The translations under genes and the position numbers were made by a program. The notes below the pieces were generated by a model. That model was not told where the DNA came from. It worked only from the letters and a program-made list of their open reading frames with translations, and did not search any database. Positions 34,246 to 44,376 of a DNA stretch of 64,000 nucleotides are shown in pieces (position 1 is the stretch's first letter; every line of letters starts with the position of its first letter). The DNA is from Bacteroidaceae bacterium (GTDB lineage Bacteria; Bacteroidota; Bacteroidia; Bacteroidales; Bacteroidaceae). The stretch covers positions 1 through 64,000 of the forward strand of contig CAAGGT010000154.1 of NCBI GenBank assembly GCA_900769465.1, written 5' to 3'.

Positions 34246-36531
34246 ATGTTCAAATTCCGCACCGATGTAGTCCTACGCTTCAATCTGCTGGTGATATTCC
34301 TGTTCACTACGGTGGGCATAATTATCATTGGCAAGGCTGCCATAATCATGTTCATTGAGCGCGACGACTGGAACAAAATAAAGGAGAAGAACATAAAACA
34401 CAATGTCCCCATTGAGGCACACAGGGGAAACATCCTGGCCGATGACGGGGGGCTGATCGTGAGCACCCTGCCACGATACAGGATGCTGTTTGACTTTGAA
34501 TACATAAACCCGCACAACAAGGAGGACGAAAGAGCAATCAACGCCAAGAGGGACTCTATCTGGGACCGACACCTGAAGGAACTATGCGCGGGACTCAATG
34601 ACATTCTGCCGGGCACAAGTGCAAAGGAGCTTGAAGAGAGGTTCAGGACAGGACTGACACCAAACAGGAACGGAAGGAAAAGAGGCGGTTTCCAGCCATA
34701 CAGAGGCGGTATTTCATATTCACAGTTCCGCAAGATAAAGGAGCTGCCCATAATAAACCTGGGCAAGAAATACAGCGGCTGTTACACGCAGGAGATTATT
34801 GAGCGCAAGAACATTCTGGGCAATACAGGAAACAGCACGTTCGGCATTGTGCGCAGTGCCGAGATTGACGGTAAGAAAGTGGACGAGGTCAATGGCCTTG
34901 AGAAGAAATACAACGAATTCCTGAAGGGTGAGCCAGGCTCGGGAACAAAGGCAAAAATGAGGGGAAAGTACATTCTGCGCGAGGAGAAGCAACCCATAAA
35001 CGGATATGATGTGCAGACAACCCTCAACACGCAGATGCTCGACATCTGCCACAATGCCCTTGAGAGAGTGTTGAGGGAGAAGCACCTTGCCGCCGGATGG
35101 GCGATACTCATGGAGACAAAGAGCGGCGACATAAAGGCCATAGTGAACCTGGCGCGCAACGTAAAGAGCAACGGCAGGGTTGAATACATTGACACCATAG
35201 GCAACATAAAGTACAACCAGACAGCAAACCACGCCCTGTGCGACCTCAACGAGCCGGGCTCTATATTCAAGACGGTTGCACTAACGGCCATGCTTGCCGA
35301 CGGCAAACTCACGACAAAGGATTCGGTTATCGCATACCCGTCGATGATGTACAATTTCAACGGGCACAGGATACACGACGAGATGTACCGCGACAATGGC
35401 ACAGGAAAGTACAGCATGACCGATGCGATGATGTACTCATCGAACATAAGCATGGTGCAGTTCATCAAAAAGGCCTACTCGAAGGACCCCGCAGAGTACA
35501 CCGCCACATTGCAGAGATTCGGTCTCACGCAGAACTACAACATCACCGACAACGAGGCGACACCATACCTTACGTTGCCCGGCACAAAGAAGTGGAACGG
35601 CTATAGCCTGAACTCAATGTCCTATGGATATGCAGTGGGAATGACAGCTATAAACATGGTTTCGTTCTACAACACCATTGCAAACGGCGGCAAGCAGATG
35701 AAGCCGCGCCTTGTAAAGGCTATCCTCGACAATGGCGACGTTATTGAGGAGTACCCCACCGAGGTCATCAACGAGCATCTTTTCTCCAAAGAGGTTGCCG
35801 ACACAATGACAGGTATGTTGACACAGGTGGTGAACGGCTTGAGCATAGTGGCAAACAAGAGTGACTGGAGATACGGCAAACGCGACGGAACAGGAAAGGC
35901 TGCACACTCCGACATGATGACAATTGCGGGAAAGACAGGTACAGCAAAGGCGTATGACGGCAACAAGAAACTGATGAGTTTCTGCGGTTTCTTCCCGGCC
36001 GAAGCACCCGAGTACACGCTGATTGTACAGATGATGTACGACTATGAGATTGACCCCAGGGAAAAGCAGGACAAGGACAGGAATACATATGGCGGCGGAA
36101 GCACATCGGCCATCGCATTCAAGGAGATTGCCGAGAAGATTATGATTGAGAAATACCTTTGTCCCATAGAGAAAGCCATAGATGACAGCACCCCTTCAAA
36201 GCCAAGAATAAAGAGAGGAAATATTGACGAGGGGGCTTTTCTCCTTTCGAGCATAGGCACCCCCGACAGCCTGCTCAAGACCGAGAAGGACGGGATGTGG
36301 GACGATATAAGACACGACAGGCAGGGCGAGCCGCTGATATCGGCAAGGGAAATAGGCACAAAGAGCGTGCCCGACGTCGAAGGTATGGGAGCAAAGGATG
36401 CCATATACCTAATGCAGAAGTGTGGCCTGAACGTGAAGATAAAGGGATATGGTACCGTGAAGAGCCAGAGCATACCGGCAGGCCGACACGCCATCAAGGG
36501 CGACACCGTGAGACTCTCACTAATGCCATAG
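34246..36531 (+). CDS. ftsI: Septal penicillin-binding protein (transpeptidase) with PASTA domain
   Basis: 761 aa from the ATG at 34246, 2 bases after the ftsL stop (a TTG two codons earlier is less likely). One N-terminal membrane helix (about 10-36), a non-catalytic pedestal domain, then the class B transpeptidase: S339 in SIFK (339-342), SSN (398-400) and KTG (563-565). A single PASTA domain closes the protein (about 697-760). Crosslinks septal peptidoglycan with FtsW. The PASTA is not found in E. coli FtsI but occurs in Bacteroidota and Gram-positive enzymes. Confidence 0.95.
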   Translation: MFKFRTDVVLRFNLLVIFLFTTVGIIIIGKAAIIMFIERDDWNKIKEKNIKHNVPIEAHRGNILADDGGLIVSTLPRYRMLFDFEYINPHNKEDERAINAKRDSIWDRHLKELCAGLNDILPGTSAKELEERFRTGLTPNRNGRKRGGFQPYRGGISYSQFRKIKELPIINLGKKYSGCYTQEIIERKNILGNTGNSTFGIVRSAEIDGKKVDEVNGLEKKYNEFLKGEPGSGTKAKMRGKYILREEKQPINGYDVQTTLNTQMLDICHNALERVLREKHLAAGWAILMETKSGDIKAIVNLARNVKSNGRVEYIDTIGNIKYNQTANHALCDLNEPGSIFKTVALTAMLADGKLTTKDSVIAYPSMMYNFNGHRIHDEMYRDNGTGKYSMTDAMMYSSNISMVQFIKKAYSKDPAEYTATLQRFGLTQNYNITDNEATPYLTLPGTKKWNGYSLNSMSYGYAVGMTAINMVSFYNTIANGGKQMKPRLVKAILDNGDVIEEYPTEVINEHLFSKEVADTMTGMLTQVVNGLSIVANKSDWRYGKRDGTGKAAHSDMMTIAGKTGTAKAYDGNKKLMSFCGFFPAEAPEYTLIVQMMYDYEIDPREKQDKDRNTYGGGSTSAIAFKEIAEKIMIEKYLCPIEKAIDDSTPSKPRIKRGNIDEGAFLLSSIGTPDSLLKTEKDGMWDDIRHDRQGEPLISAREIGTKSVPDVEGMGAKDAIYLMQKCGLNVKIKGYGTVKSQSIPAGRHAIKGDTVRLSLMP

Positions 36532-36567
36532 GAGATATTGTAGAACAAACAAAGGAATATATAGGTA

Positions 36568-38022
36568 ATGAAACTGAGCGAACTGTTAAGAGAGACACAA
36601 TGCACCAGAATGGTTCTCCCGAAAGAGGAGGTCGACATTCAGGGAATAAACATCGATTCACGCCTTGTACAGAAAGGAGACCTGTTCATAGCTGTAAAAG
36701 GAACGCAGACCGACGGACATCAATACATTGCTGCCGCCGAAGAGAAGGGCGCGGTTGCAATAGTGTGCGAAAAGACTCCCGACAGGCTGTCGCCGAACGT
36801 TGCGTATATTACATTCCCCAACGTGCAGAGCATCACCGGCAAGCTCGCCACCACATTCTACGGCAACCCGTCGCAGAAATTGAAACTGGTGGGCGTAACA
36901 GGAACAAACGGCAAGACAACCATTGCCACACTGCTCTATGAGCTGTTCCGCAGAATGGGACACCGTTGCGGCCTGTTGTCGACAGTGTGCAATTACATCG
37001 ATGGCGTTGCACACCCATCGACACACACCACCCCCGATGCCATCTCGCTCAACAGGATGCTTGCACAGATGGTTGATGCCGGTTGTGAATATGCATTCAT
37101 GGAGGTGAGTTCACACGCTCTTGCACAGGAGCGCACAGGCGGACTTGAGTTCGCAGGAGGTATCTTCACAAACCTCACCCGCGACCATATGGACTACCAC
37201 GAGAACATGGAGAACTACCTGAAGGCCAAGAAGAGTTTCTTTGACAATCTCCAGCGCCACGCTTTCGCAATCACCAACCTCGACGACAAGAACGGCCCGG
37301 TGATGGTGCAGAACTGCCGATGCGACATAAAGAACTACTCTACACGCACCATTTGCGACTACAGGGCAAGGCTCATTGAGACTCACCTTGACGGTATGTT
37401 GCTTGAATTCAACAACCGCGAATTCACCACATTGCTCACAGGACGTTTCAACATCAGCAACCTGCTTGCGATATACGGTGCCGCAATAGAGTTAGGCAAG
37501 GACCCCGAGGAAGTGCTATGCATAATGAGTACACTGAAACCGGTATCGGGACGTTTTGAAGCACTCCACTCACCCGAAGGATTCTCGGCGATAGTGGACT
37601 ACGCCCACACTCCCGATGCGATAAAGAATGTATTGGGCACAGTGAACGACGTACTCCGCGGCAAGGGCAGCATCATCACCGTAGTGGGTGCCGGCGGCAA
37701 CCGCGACAAAGGAAAACGCCCGATGATGGCGGCCGAGGCGGCAAAAGCCAGCGGCAGGGTGATACTGACATCGGACAACCCGCGCAACGAGGACCCGCAG
37801 GAGATTATAAACGATATGCTTGCCGGCCTCAACGACGAACAGCGCAAAAAGACCATAGCCATTGTTGACCGCAAGGAGGCGATAAGAACAGCCTGTGCCC
37901 TTGCACAGAAAGGCGACGTGGTAGTTGTTGCAGGCAAGGGACACGAGAACTATCAGGAGATACAGGGTGTCAAGCACCATTTCGACGACAAGGAAGTTTT
38001 GAATGAAATCTTTAACCGATAA
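36568..38022 (+). CDS. murE: UDP-MurNAc-L-Ala-D-Glu:meso-diaminopimelate ligase
   Basis: 484 aa. Mur ligase plan: UDP-binding domain, ATPase domain with GTNGKTT (about 112-118), and C-terminal ligase domain. The DNPRNEDP sequence (about 411) is the signature of enzymes adding meso-diaminopimelate rather than lysine, so the peptidoglycan is predicted to be the meso-DAP type. Gap to ftsI 36 bases, the widest among the core dcw genes; no promoter evident there. Confidence 0.96.
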   Translation: MKLSELLRETQCTRMVLPKEEVDIQGINIDSRLVQKGDLFIAVKGTQTDGHQYIAAAEEKGAVAIVCEKTPDRLSPNVAYITFPNVQSITGKLATTFYGNPSQKLKLVGVTGTNGKTTIATLLYELFRRMGHRCGLLSTVCNYIDGVAHPSTHTTPDAISLNRMLAQMVDAGCEYAFMEVSSHALAQERTGGLEFAGGIFTNLTRDHMDYHENMENYLKAKKSFFDNLQRHAFAITNLDDKNGPVMVQNCRCDIKNYSTRTICDYRARLIETHLDGMLLEFNNREFTTLLTGRFNISNLLAIYGAAIELGKDPEEVLCIMSTLKPVSGRFEALHSPEGFSAIVDYAHTPDAIKNVLGTVNDVLRGKGSIITVVGAGGNRDKGKRPMMAAEAAKASGRVILTSDNPRNEDPQEIINDMLAGLNDEQRKKTIAIVDRKEAIRTACALAQKGDVVVVAGKGHENYQEIQGVKHHFDDKEVLNEIFNR

Positions 38023-38028
38023 GACTAT

Positions 38029-39288
38029 ATGCTGTACTATATATTTGACATTCTTGAAAAGATGAACCTGCCTGGTGCGAGACTGATGAACTATACATCG
38101 TTCCGCGCACTGCTCACAATTGTGATATCACTGCTGGTTTCGGCCTGGTTCGGCAGCTACCTGATAAAGTTCTTCAAGAAGAAACAGATAACCGAGAATC
38201 TGCGCGAATATGACAAGAACAACCTGAAAGCCGGAGTGCCTACAATGGGTGGTCTGATAATAATAATAGCCATACTGGTTCCCTGTCTGCTTATAGGACG
38301 TCTTGACAACGTGTATATGCTGCTGTTGATAATAACCACCGTTTGGTTGGGTATTCTGGGCTTTGCCGATGACTATATTAAGACATTCAAAAAGAACAAG
38401 GACGGCATCCCCGGCAAGGTAAAGATCATTGCACAGGTGGGACTGGGATTTGTCATTGGACTGACACTCTATTTGAGCCCGCAGGCCGTGATGCGCGAAA
38501 ACATTGTAATCGAGAACAGCAACAGAACCGAGATTGTGCAGCACAGGACAAAGTCGGAGAAGCTGAACAAGACTACCATCCCGTTCATAAAGAACCACAA
38601 CCTCGACTACAGCGAGGTGATGTCGTTCTGCGGCAAGTACAAGGACGAAGCCGGATGGGTGCTGTTTGTCATTGTGACCATTCTTGTCGTTACGGCTGTA
38701 TCGAACGGCGCAAACCTGAACGACGGCATGGACGGCATGCTTGCAGGAAATGCAGCCATCATAGGTGTGACGCTTGCCGTGCTGGCCTATGTATCGAGTC
38801 ACGTCGACTGGGCCGAATACCTGAACATAATGTTCTTGCCGGGCATTGAGGAGGTGGTGATATTCACATTTGCGTTCATTGGTGCGCTGATTGGCTTCCT
38901 TTGGTACAATGCCTTCCCGGCACAGGTGTTTATGGGAGATACCGGCAGCCTTACGATTGGCGGTATAATAGCCGTAATAGCCATTCTCATACATAAGGAG
39001 ATTCTGCTTGTGCTGTTGTGCGGCATATTCGTGGCCGAGAACCTGTCGGTTATGGCACAGGTAGCATATTTCAAGCGAGGGAAACGCAAGGGTGTGAAGC
39101 AGAGGCTGTTCCGCCGCGCTCCATTGCACCATCACTACAACATGGCAGAGGAGAAACTCGACAAGGAATGCAAGTATGTGTTCAAGGGTCCCGAAAGGCC
39201 ATTGCACGAGGCCAAGGTGACACTGCGCTTCTGGATTGTGACAATTGTTATGGCGGTCATCACCCTTATGACTTTGAAGATAAGATAA
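38029..39288 (+). CDS. mraY: Phospho-MurNAc-pentapeptide transferase
   Basis: 419 aa, about 60 longer than E. coli MraY. Membrane enzyme making lipid I from UDP-MurNAc-pentapeptide and undecaprenyl phosphate. Catalytic motifs: DDY (114-116), NLNDGMDG (229-236), FMGDTGS and the HHH near residue 366. The added length is mostly a charged loop around residues 155-205 (RENIVIENSN...), which I believe is common in Bacteroidota. Stop overlaps the murD start (TAATG). Confidence 0.96.
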   Translation: MLYYIFDILEKMNLPGARLMNYTSFRALLTIVISLLVSAWFGSYLIKFFKKKQITENLREYDKNNLKAGVPTMGGLIIIIAILVPCLLIGRLDNVYMLLLIITTVWLGILGFADDYIKTFKKNKDGIPGKVKIIAQVGLGFVIGLTLYLSPQAVMRENIVIENSNRTEIVQHRTKSEKLNKTTIPFIKNHNLDYSEVMSFCGKYKDEAGWVLFVIVTILVVTAVSNGANLNDGMDGMLAGNAAIIGVTLAVLAYVSSHVDWAEYLNIMFLPGIEEVVIFTFAFIGALIGFLWYNAFPAQVFMGDTGSLTIGGIIAVIAILIHKEILLVLLCGIFVAENLSVMAQVAYFKRGKRKGVKQRLFRRAPLHHHYNMAEEKLDKECKYVFKGPERPLHEAKVTLRFWIVTIVMAVITLMTLKIR

Positions 39289-40619
39289 TGGAAAAGAGAA
39301 TAGTTATATTAGGAGGAGGCGAGAGCGGATGCGGAGCTGCTGTTTTAGCCAAGAAACTGGGATTTGACGTATTCCTGTCTGATTTCGGGCGAATTGCAGA
39401 CAAGTACAAGCAGATGCTTGACGAGCAGGAGATTCCCTGGGAGGAGGGAGGCCACACAAAGGAACTTATACTCAACGCCGGCGAGGTGATCAAGAGCCCG
39501 GGTATTCCGAACGAGGCACCCATAGTGGTGCAGATAAAGAATGCCGGTATACCCATCATCTCTGAAATTGAATTTGCAGGACGTTACACAAGAGCGAAGA
39601 TGGTATGTATCACCGGTAGCAACGGCAAAACGACTACCACCTCACTGATATATCACATATTCCGCGAAGCGGGCCTCGACGTGGGCCTGGCAGGCAACAT
39701 AGGCAACAGCCTTGCATTGCAGGTAGCACAGGGCGACAGGGACTATTACATTGTGGAACTCAGCAGTTTCCAGCTCGACAATATGTACGAGTTCAGGGCA
39801 AACGTGGCTGTACTCCTGAACATAACCCCCGACCACCTCGACCGCTACGGATACAACATGCAGAACTACGTGGATGCCAAGCTGCGCATCCTGCAGAACC
39901 AGCAGTCCGACGATGCTTTTGTATACTGGAACGACGACCCCATAATAAAGAAGGAGCTTTCCAAATACCGCCACGGCAAGCTCTACCCGTTTGCCGAGGA
40001 AAAACGCGAAGGGAATGCGGCATACACACACGAGGAGAAGCTTGTGTTCACAGAGCCCACACCGTTCAACATGGAACTTGAGGAACTGTCGCTCACAGGC
40101 AAGCACAACCTCTACAACTCAATGGCCGCGGGTATATCGGCTAATGTAGCCGGCATACGCAAGGAAACCATACGCGAGGCGTTGAGTACCTTTGCGGGTG
40201 TTGAGCACAGGCTCGAGAAAGTGGCTACGATTGACGGTGTCGAGTACATCAACGATTCAAAGGCCACAAACGTAAACAGCTGCTGGTATGCACTGCAGAG
40301 TATGAAGAAAAAGACCATACTGATATTGGGTGGCAAGGACAAGGGCAATGACTACAACGAGATTGCCGAGCTTGTGAAGAACAGATGCTCGGGACTGGTG
40401 TTCCTGGGTGCCGACAACAGCAAGCTGCTGGAGTTCTTCAGGGAGTACGGACTGCCCATTGCCGACACACACAGCATGGAGGAGTGCGTTGAGGAGGCAC
40501 GCCGCATGGCAAAGAGCGGCGAGGCCGTACTGTTGAGCCCCTGCTGTGCAAGCTTCGACCTATTCAAGAGCTACGAGGACAGGGGAAGACAGTTCAAGAA
40601 TCTGGTACATAAACTATAA
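39288..40619 (+). CDS. murD: UDP-MurNAc-L-alanine:D-glutamate ligase
   Basis: 443 aa from the ATG at 39288, which shares one base with the mraY stop; the longer upstream frame reads through mraY and is not credible. Rossmann-like UDP domain with LGGGESGCG (8-16), ATP loop GSNGKTT (110-116), and C-terminal domain with DSKATN and LSPCCASFD. Adds D-Glu to UDP-MurNAc-L-Ala. Confidence 0.96.
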   Translation: MEKRIVILGGGESGCGAAVLAKKLGFDVFLSDFGRIADKYKQMLDEQEIPWEEGGHTKELILNAGEVIKSPGIPNEAPIVVQIKNAGIPIISEIEFAGRYTRAKMVCITGSNGKTTTTSLIYHIFREAGLDVGLAGNIGNSLALQVAQGDRDYYIVELSSFQLDNMYEFRANVAVLLNITPDHLDRYGYNMQNYVDAKLRILQNQQSDDAFVYWNDDPIIKKELSKYRHGKLYPFAEEKREGNAAYTHEEKLVFTEPTPFNMELEELSLTGKHNLYNSMAAGISANVAGIRKETIREALSTFAGVEHRLEKVATIDGVEYINDSKATNVNSCWYALQSMKKKTILILGGKDKGNDYNEIAELVKNRCSGLVFLGADNSKLLEFFREYGLPIADTHSMEECVEEARRMAKSGEAVLLSPCCASFDLFKSYEDRGRQFKNLVHKL

Positions 40620-40624
40620 GCAGA

Positions 40625-41827
40625 ATGGGAGGAGACAAGTTAAAACGCATACTGTTCAAAGGTGACAAGGTGATATGGATTGTCTTCATCAGCCTTTGTG
40701 CCATTTCGTGGGTTGAGGTATTCAGCGCCACGAGCCGCCAGACGTACACAAGCGGCAACTATTGGAGCCCCATCATAAAGCACACCTGCTTCCTCATAGG
40801 CGGCATATTCGTGGCGTGGTTCATACACAACCTGAAAGCACAATGGATTGACAAGTGCAGCAAGTTCATATACTGGGCCGGAATCGTAGGACTCATATGG
40901 GCACAGGTGGCAGGCGCCAACCTGAACGGCAGCGCACGCTGGATTAGTGTCTTTGGAATAACGTTCCAGCCTATGGAGATTGCAAAGATGGGACTGGTGA
41001 TGATGACGGCAAGGATACTTGCCAGACACCAGGACGAGGAGGGGACTGACAAACAGGCTTTCTGGGAGATTGTAAAATACAGCGTTGTGCCTATAGCCTT
41101 AATTCTCAAGGAGAACCTGTCGTCGGCATTCCTGTTGACGGCAACCATTTACCTTATGATGTTCATTGGCAGGGTACCAAAGAAACAGCTCCTGGTAACG
41201 CTTGGCGTGGGTATCGCGGCAATGGCTTTGGGACTGGCGGCAATACTGATGACTCCGGAGAGTTTCAAGCACAACGGTTCATTCGGCAGCAAGGTCATAA
41301 CATGGAAACACCGCATCATCGATGCTCTTGACTCAAGCCCTGTTACGGCAGAGGAGTATGATGAGAATGACAATGAACAGAGGACATACTCGCACATTGC
41401 CGTTGCATCGAGCCACATCATCGGTTGCGGCCCAGGCAATTCAATACAGCGCGACTTTATCCCACACGCATACTCGGACTACATCTTTGCTGTCATAATT
41501 GAGGAGCTTGGGCTATTGGGCGCAGTTGTCGTGATGCTGCTGTACCTGACGTTGTTGTATACCTGTGGAAAAATTGCAAAGAAATGCGACGACCCATACA
41601 CCGCATTCCTGTCAATGGGCATAGGAATGATTATTGTTACGCAGGCGCTGCTGCATATGTATATATCGGTGGGCAATTTTGTGACCGGACAGCCATTGCC
41701 GCTGATGAGCCAGGGTGGAACATCATTCATCATCAACAGCGTGTACATAGGCTTCATCCTGTGCATAAGCCGCTATGCAGCACCGTCGAACGAGAAGAGG
41801 AGAACAACACAGGAAACTATTGTATAA
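40625..41827 (+). CDS. ftsW: Septal peptidoglycan glycosyltransferase FtsW (SEDS family)
   Basis: 400 aa, about ten membrane helices. SEDS features: NGSARWISVFGITFQPMEIAK and the GPGNSIQRDFIP...SDYIF segment next to IIEELG. FtsW rather than RodA because it sits inside the dcw cluster with FtsI, its transpeptidase partner. Polymerises lipid II at the septum. 5 bases after murD. Confidence 0.93.
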   Translation: MGGDKLKRILFKGDKVIWIVFISLCAISWVEVFSATSRQTYTSGNYWSPIIKHTCFLIGGIFVAWFIHNLKAQWIDKCSKFIYWAGIVGLIWAQVAGANLNGSARWISVFGITFQPMEIAKMGLVMMTARILARHQDEEGTDKQAFWEIVKYSVVPIALILKENLSSAFLLTATIYLMMFIGRVPKKQLLVTLGVGIAAMALGLAAILMTPESFKHNGSFGSKVITWKHRIIDALDSSPVTAEEYDENDNEQRTYSHIAVASSHIIGCGPGNSIQRDFIPHAYSDYIFAVIIEELGLLGAVVVMLLYLTLLYTCGKIAKKCDDPYTAFLSMGIGMIIVTQALLHMYISVGNFVTGQPLPLMSQGGTSFIINSVYIGFILCISRYAAPSNEKRRTTQETIV

Positions 41828-41847
41828 AACCACAAAACTTTGTGTTT

Positions 41848-42981
41848 ATGAAAAAGGAGTATAGAATAATCATCAGCGGAGGAGGCACCGGAGGACACAT
41901 CTTTCCGGCCCTGTCCATTGCCGATGCCATTAAGGCAAAAATGCCCGAGGCGAAGATTCTGTTCGTTGGAGCGGACAACAGGATGGAGATGCAGAGAGTA
42001 CCCGAAGCAGGATATGACATTGTGGGATTGCCCATTGCCGGCTTTGACCGCAAGAACCTGCTCAAGAACATCAAAGTGGTGTGGAAAATTCTCAAGAGCC
42101 AGCGCATGGCAAGGAGAATCATCAAGGATTTTGCGCCACAGGCGGCGGTAGGTGTCGGCGGATATGCCAGCGGCCCCACATTGAAGATGGCCGCAAGCAT
42201 GGGCATACCTACACTCATACAGGAGCAGAACTCATACGCGGGCGTAACGAACAAGATTCTCTCGAAACAGGCAAAGATGATTTGCGTGGCATATGACGGG
42301 ATGGAGCGTTTCTTCCCGGCCGACAAGATAAAGTTCACAGGCAACCCGGTGCGCAAGAATCTGCTTGAGATGCGTGCGAACCGCGAGGTGGCAATGAAGG
42401 CAATGAACCTCGACAGCAACAGGAAGTGTGTACTCATTGTCGGTGGCAGCCTGGGTGCGCGCAGCATAAACGAAGGCATTATGGCAAGCATTGGGCAGAT
42501 AAAGGAGAACAAGGATATACAGTTCATCTGGCAGACAGGAAAGCTCTACTTCGAAGAGATGAAGAGAAGGGCCGATGAGGCCGGGAAGCCCGAGAACCTG
42601 ACAATTACTGATTTCGTATCCAACATGGGTGACGCTTTGAGCGCGGCCGACCTTGTGGTATCACGTGCCGGCGCAGGCTCAATATCGGAATTCGCCCTGC
42701 TTGGAAAGGCTGTCATTCTGGTACCATCGCCCAATGTATCGGAAGACCACCAGACAAAGAACGCCATGGCACTTGTTGATAAGGATGCCGCAATATATGT
42801 TGCCGATGCGAACGTGAAGGAAGAACTCATTGCAAAGGCTGTGGAGACAGTAAATGACGGAGCGAAGATTGCACAGCTCGAGAAAAACATCGTTAAGATG
42901 GGCAAGCCCAATGCTGCAAGCGAGATTGCCGATGAGGTGCTGCTGCTTGCCGAGGCGTATATGAAGAACGGGAAAAAGTGA
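41848..42981 (+). CDS. murG: UDP-GlcNAc:lipid I N-acetylglucosaminyltransferase
   Basis: 377 aa from the ATG at 41848, 20 bases after ftsW. GT-B fold: the N-terminal GGGTGGHIFPAL (11-22) and the C-terminal UDP-GlcNAc site (SRAGAGSISEF, with VGGSLGAR in between). Converts lipid I to lipid II on the inner face of the membrane. Confidence 0.96.
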   Translation: MKKEYRIIISGGGTGGHIFPALSIADAIKAKMPEAKILFVGADNRMEMQRVPEAGYDIVGLPIAGFDRKNLLKNIKVVWKILKSQRMARRIIKDFAPQAAVGVGGYASGPTLKMAASMGIPTLIQEQNSYAGVTNKILSKQAKMICVAYDGMERFFPADKIKFTGNPVRKNLLEMRANREVAMKAMNLDSNRKCVLIVGGSLGARSINEGIMASIGQIKENKDIQFIWQTGKLYFEEMKRRADEAGKPENLTITDFVSNMGDALSAADLVVSRAGAGSISEFALLGKAVILVPSPNVSEDHQTKNAMALVDKDAAIYVADANVKEELIAKAVETVNDGAKIAQLEKNIVKMGKPNAASEIADEVLLLAEAYMKNGKK

Positions 42982-42993
42982 TTTGTAGGAGAA

Positions 42994-44376
42994 ATGGAAC
43001 TGAAGGATATTAAATCGGTATATTTTCTGGGTGCCGGCGGCATTGGCATGAGCGCACTGGTGAGATATTTTCTGCGTGAAGGGAAATTCGTGGGCGGATA
43101 TGACCGCACACCAAGCGAACTCACCGACAAACTCATTGAGGAGGGCGCACTGCTCCACTTTGAGGAAAACACAGACCTTGTCCCGGCCGAGTGCAAGGAC
43201 CCGGCATCGACACTTGTCGTGTACACCCCCGCAATACCGGCCGACCACAAGGAGTGGAGCCTGTTCAGGGATGGTGGATTCACCATCAAGAAGAGAGCCG
43301 AGGTGCTTGGCATAATCACAAAAGGGAAACGTGGCGTATGCGCTGCCGGAACACACGGCAAGACAACCACTTCTACAATGACCGCGCACCTGTTGCGCTG
43401 TTCGGCTGTGGATTGTGCGGCGTTCCTGGGCGGTATATCAAAGAACTACGGGAGCAACCTGCTCACAACGGACAAGAGTGACCTCGTGGTCATTGAAGCC
43501 GACGAGTATGACCGCTCGTTCCTGCATCTGCAACCATACGTGGCGACAATAACATCGGCCGACCCAGACCATCTGGACATATATGGCAACAAGGAGAACT
43601 ACCTTGAGGCATTCGCGCAGTTCACCGAGAGGATACGCGAGGACGGATTCCTTATTATACACGAGGGGCTCGAGGTGAAGCCACGCACAAAAGCAGGGGT
43701 AAAGGTCTATACATACGGCCGCGGAGAGGGTGATTTCCACGCAGAGAACATACGCATCGGTGGTGGCAGGATCATATTCGACTATGTGTCGCCGTGGCAA
43801 AGGGTTGAGGATGTGGAACTGGGCGTACCAATGAGCATAAACATTGAAAACGGCATAGCATCAATGGCTATGGCTGAGATTTGTGGCGCTACGGCAGAGG
43901 AGCTTAAAGAGGGTATGAAAAGCTTTGCCGGTGCAGAACGCCGGTTCGATTTCCACATAAAGGAGGAGAACCTGGTACTCATAAGCGACTATGCCCACCA
44001 CCCCGACGAGGTGCGTGCCTGCGCAAGGTCAATAAAGGAGCTGTACAGCGACAAGAAGGTGACGGTGCTTTTCCAGCCCCACCTCTTCAGCCGCACTGCC
44101 GACTTTTACAAGGAGTTTGCCGAGAGCCTGTCGCTGTTTGACAAGGTGATATTGGTTGACATATATCCCGCAAGGGAGAAACCAATCCCGGGTGTCACAA
44201 GCAAGCTCATATATGACCACCTCGAAGCCGGAGTGGAGAAGGATATGTGTAGCCGTGCCGGCGTGTTGGAGTGTGTTGAAAAGGAGAAGAACGGGATTGA
44301 GATTCTTGTATCACTGGGAGCAGGAGATATTGAGAACGAAATTGCAGAGATTAAAAGGATTTTGAAGAACAGATAA
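42994..44376 (+). CDS. murC: UDP-MurNAc:L-alanine ligase
   Basis: 460 aa. GAGGIGMSAL (13-22), ATP loop GTHGKTT (119-125), DEYDRSF and the DYAHHPDEV segment of Mur ligases. Adds the first amino acid of the stem peptide. Overlaps ftsQ by one base (TAATG). Confidence 0.96.
   Translation: MELKDIKSVYFLGAGGIGMSALVRYFLREGKFVGGYDRTPSELTDKLIEEGALLHFEENTDLVPAECKDPASTLVVYTPAIPADHKEWSLFRDGGFTIKKRAEVLGIITKGKRGVCAAGTHGKTTTSTMTAHLLRCSAVDCAAFLGGISKNYGSNLLTTDKSDLVVIEADEYDRSFLHLQPYVATITSADPDHLDIYGNKENYLEAFAQFTERIREDGFLIIHEGLEVKPRTKAGVKVYTYGRGEGDFHAENIRIGGGRIIFDYVSPWQRVEDVELGVPMSINIENGIASMAMAEICGATAEELKEGMKSFAGAERRFDFHIKEENLVLISDYAHHPDEVRACARSIKELYSDKKVTVLFQPHLFSRTADFYKEFAESLSLFDKVILVDIYPAREKPIPGVTSKLIYDHLEAGVEKDMCSRAGVLECVEKEKNGIEILVSLGAGDIENEIAEIKRILKNR

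Noticed and set aside
38128..39207. 359-codon open frame opposite mraY
   Set aside because: Antisense shadow of a highly conserved gene; rich in His, Gln and Cys without any domain pattern.
39018..39287. Longer start for murD
   Set aside because: The extra 90 codons read through mraY out of frame; the ATG overlapping the mraY stop restores the normal N-terminus.
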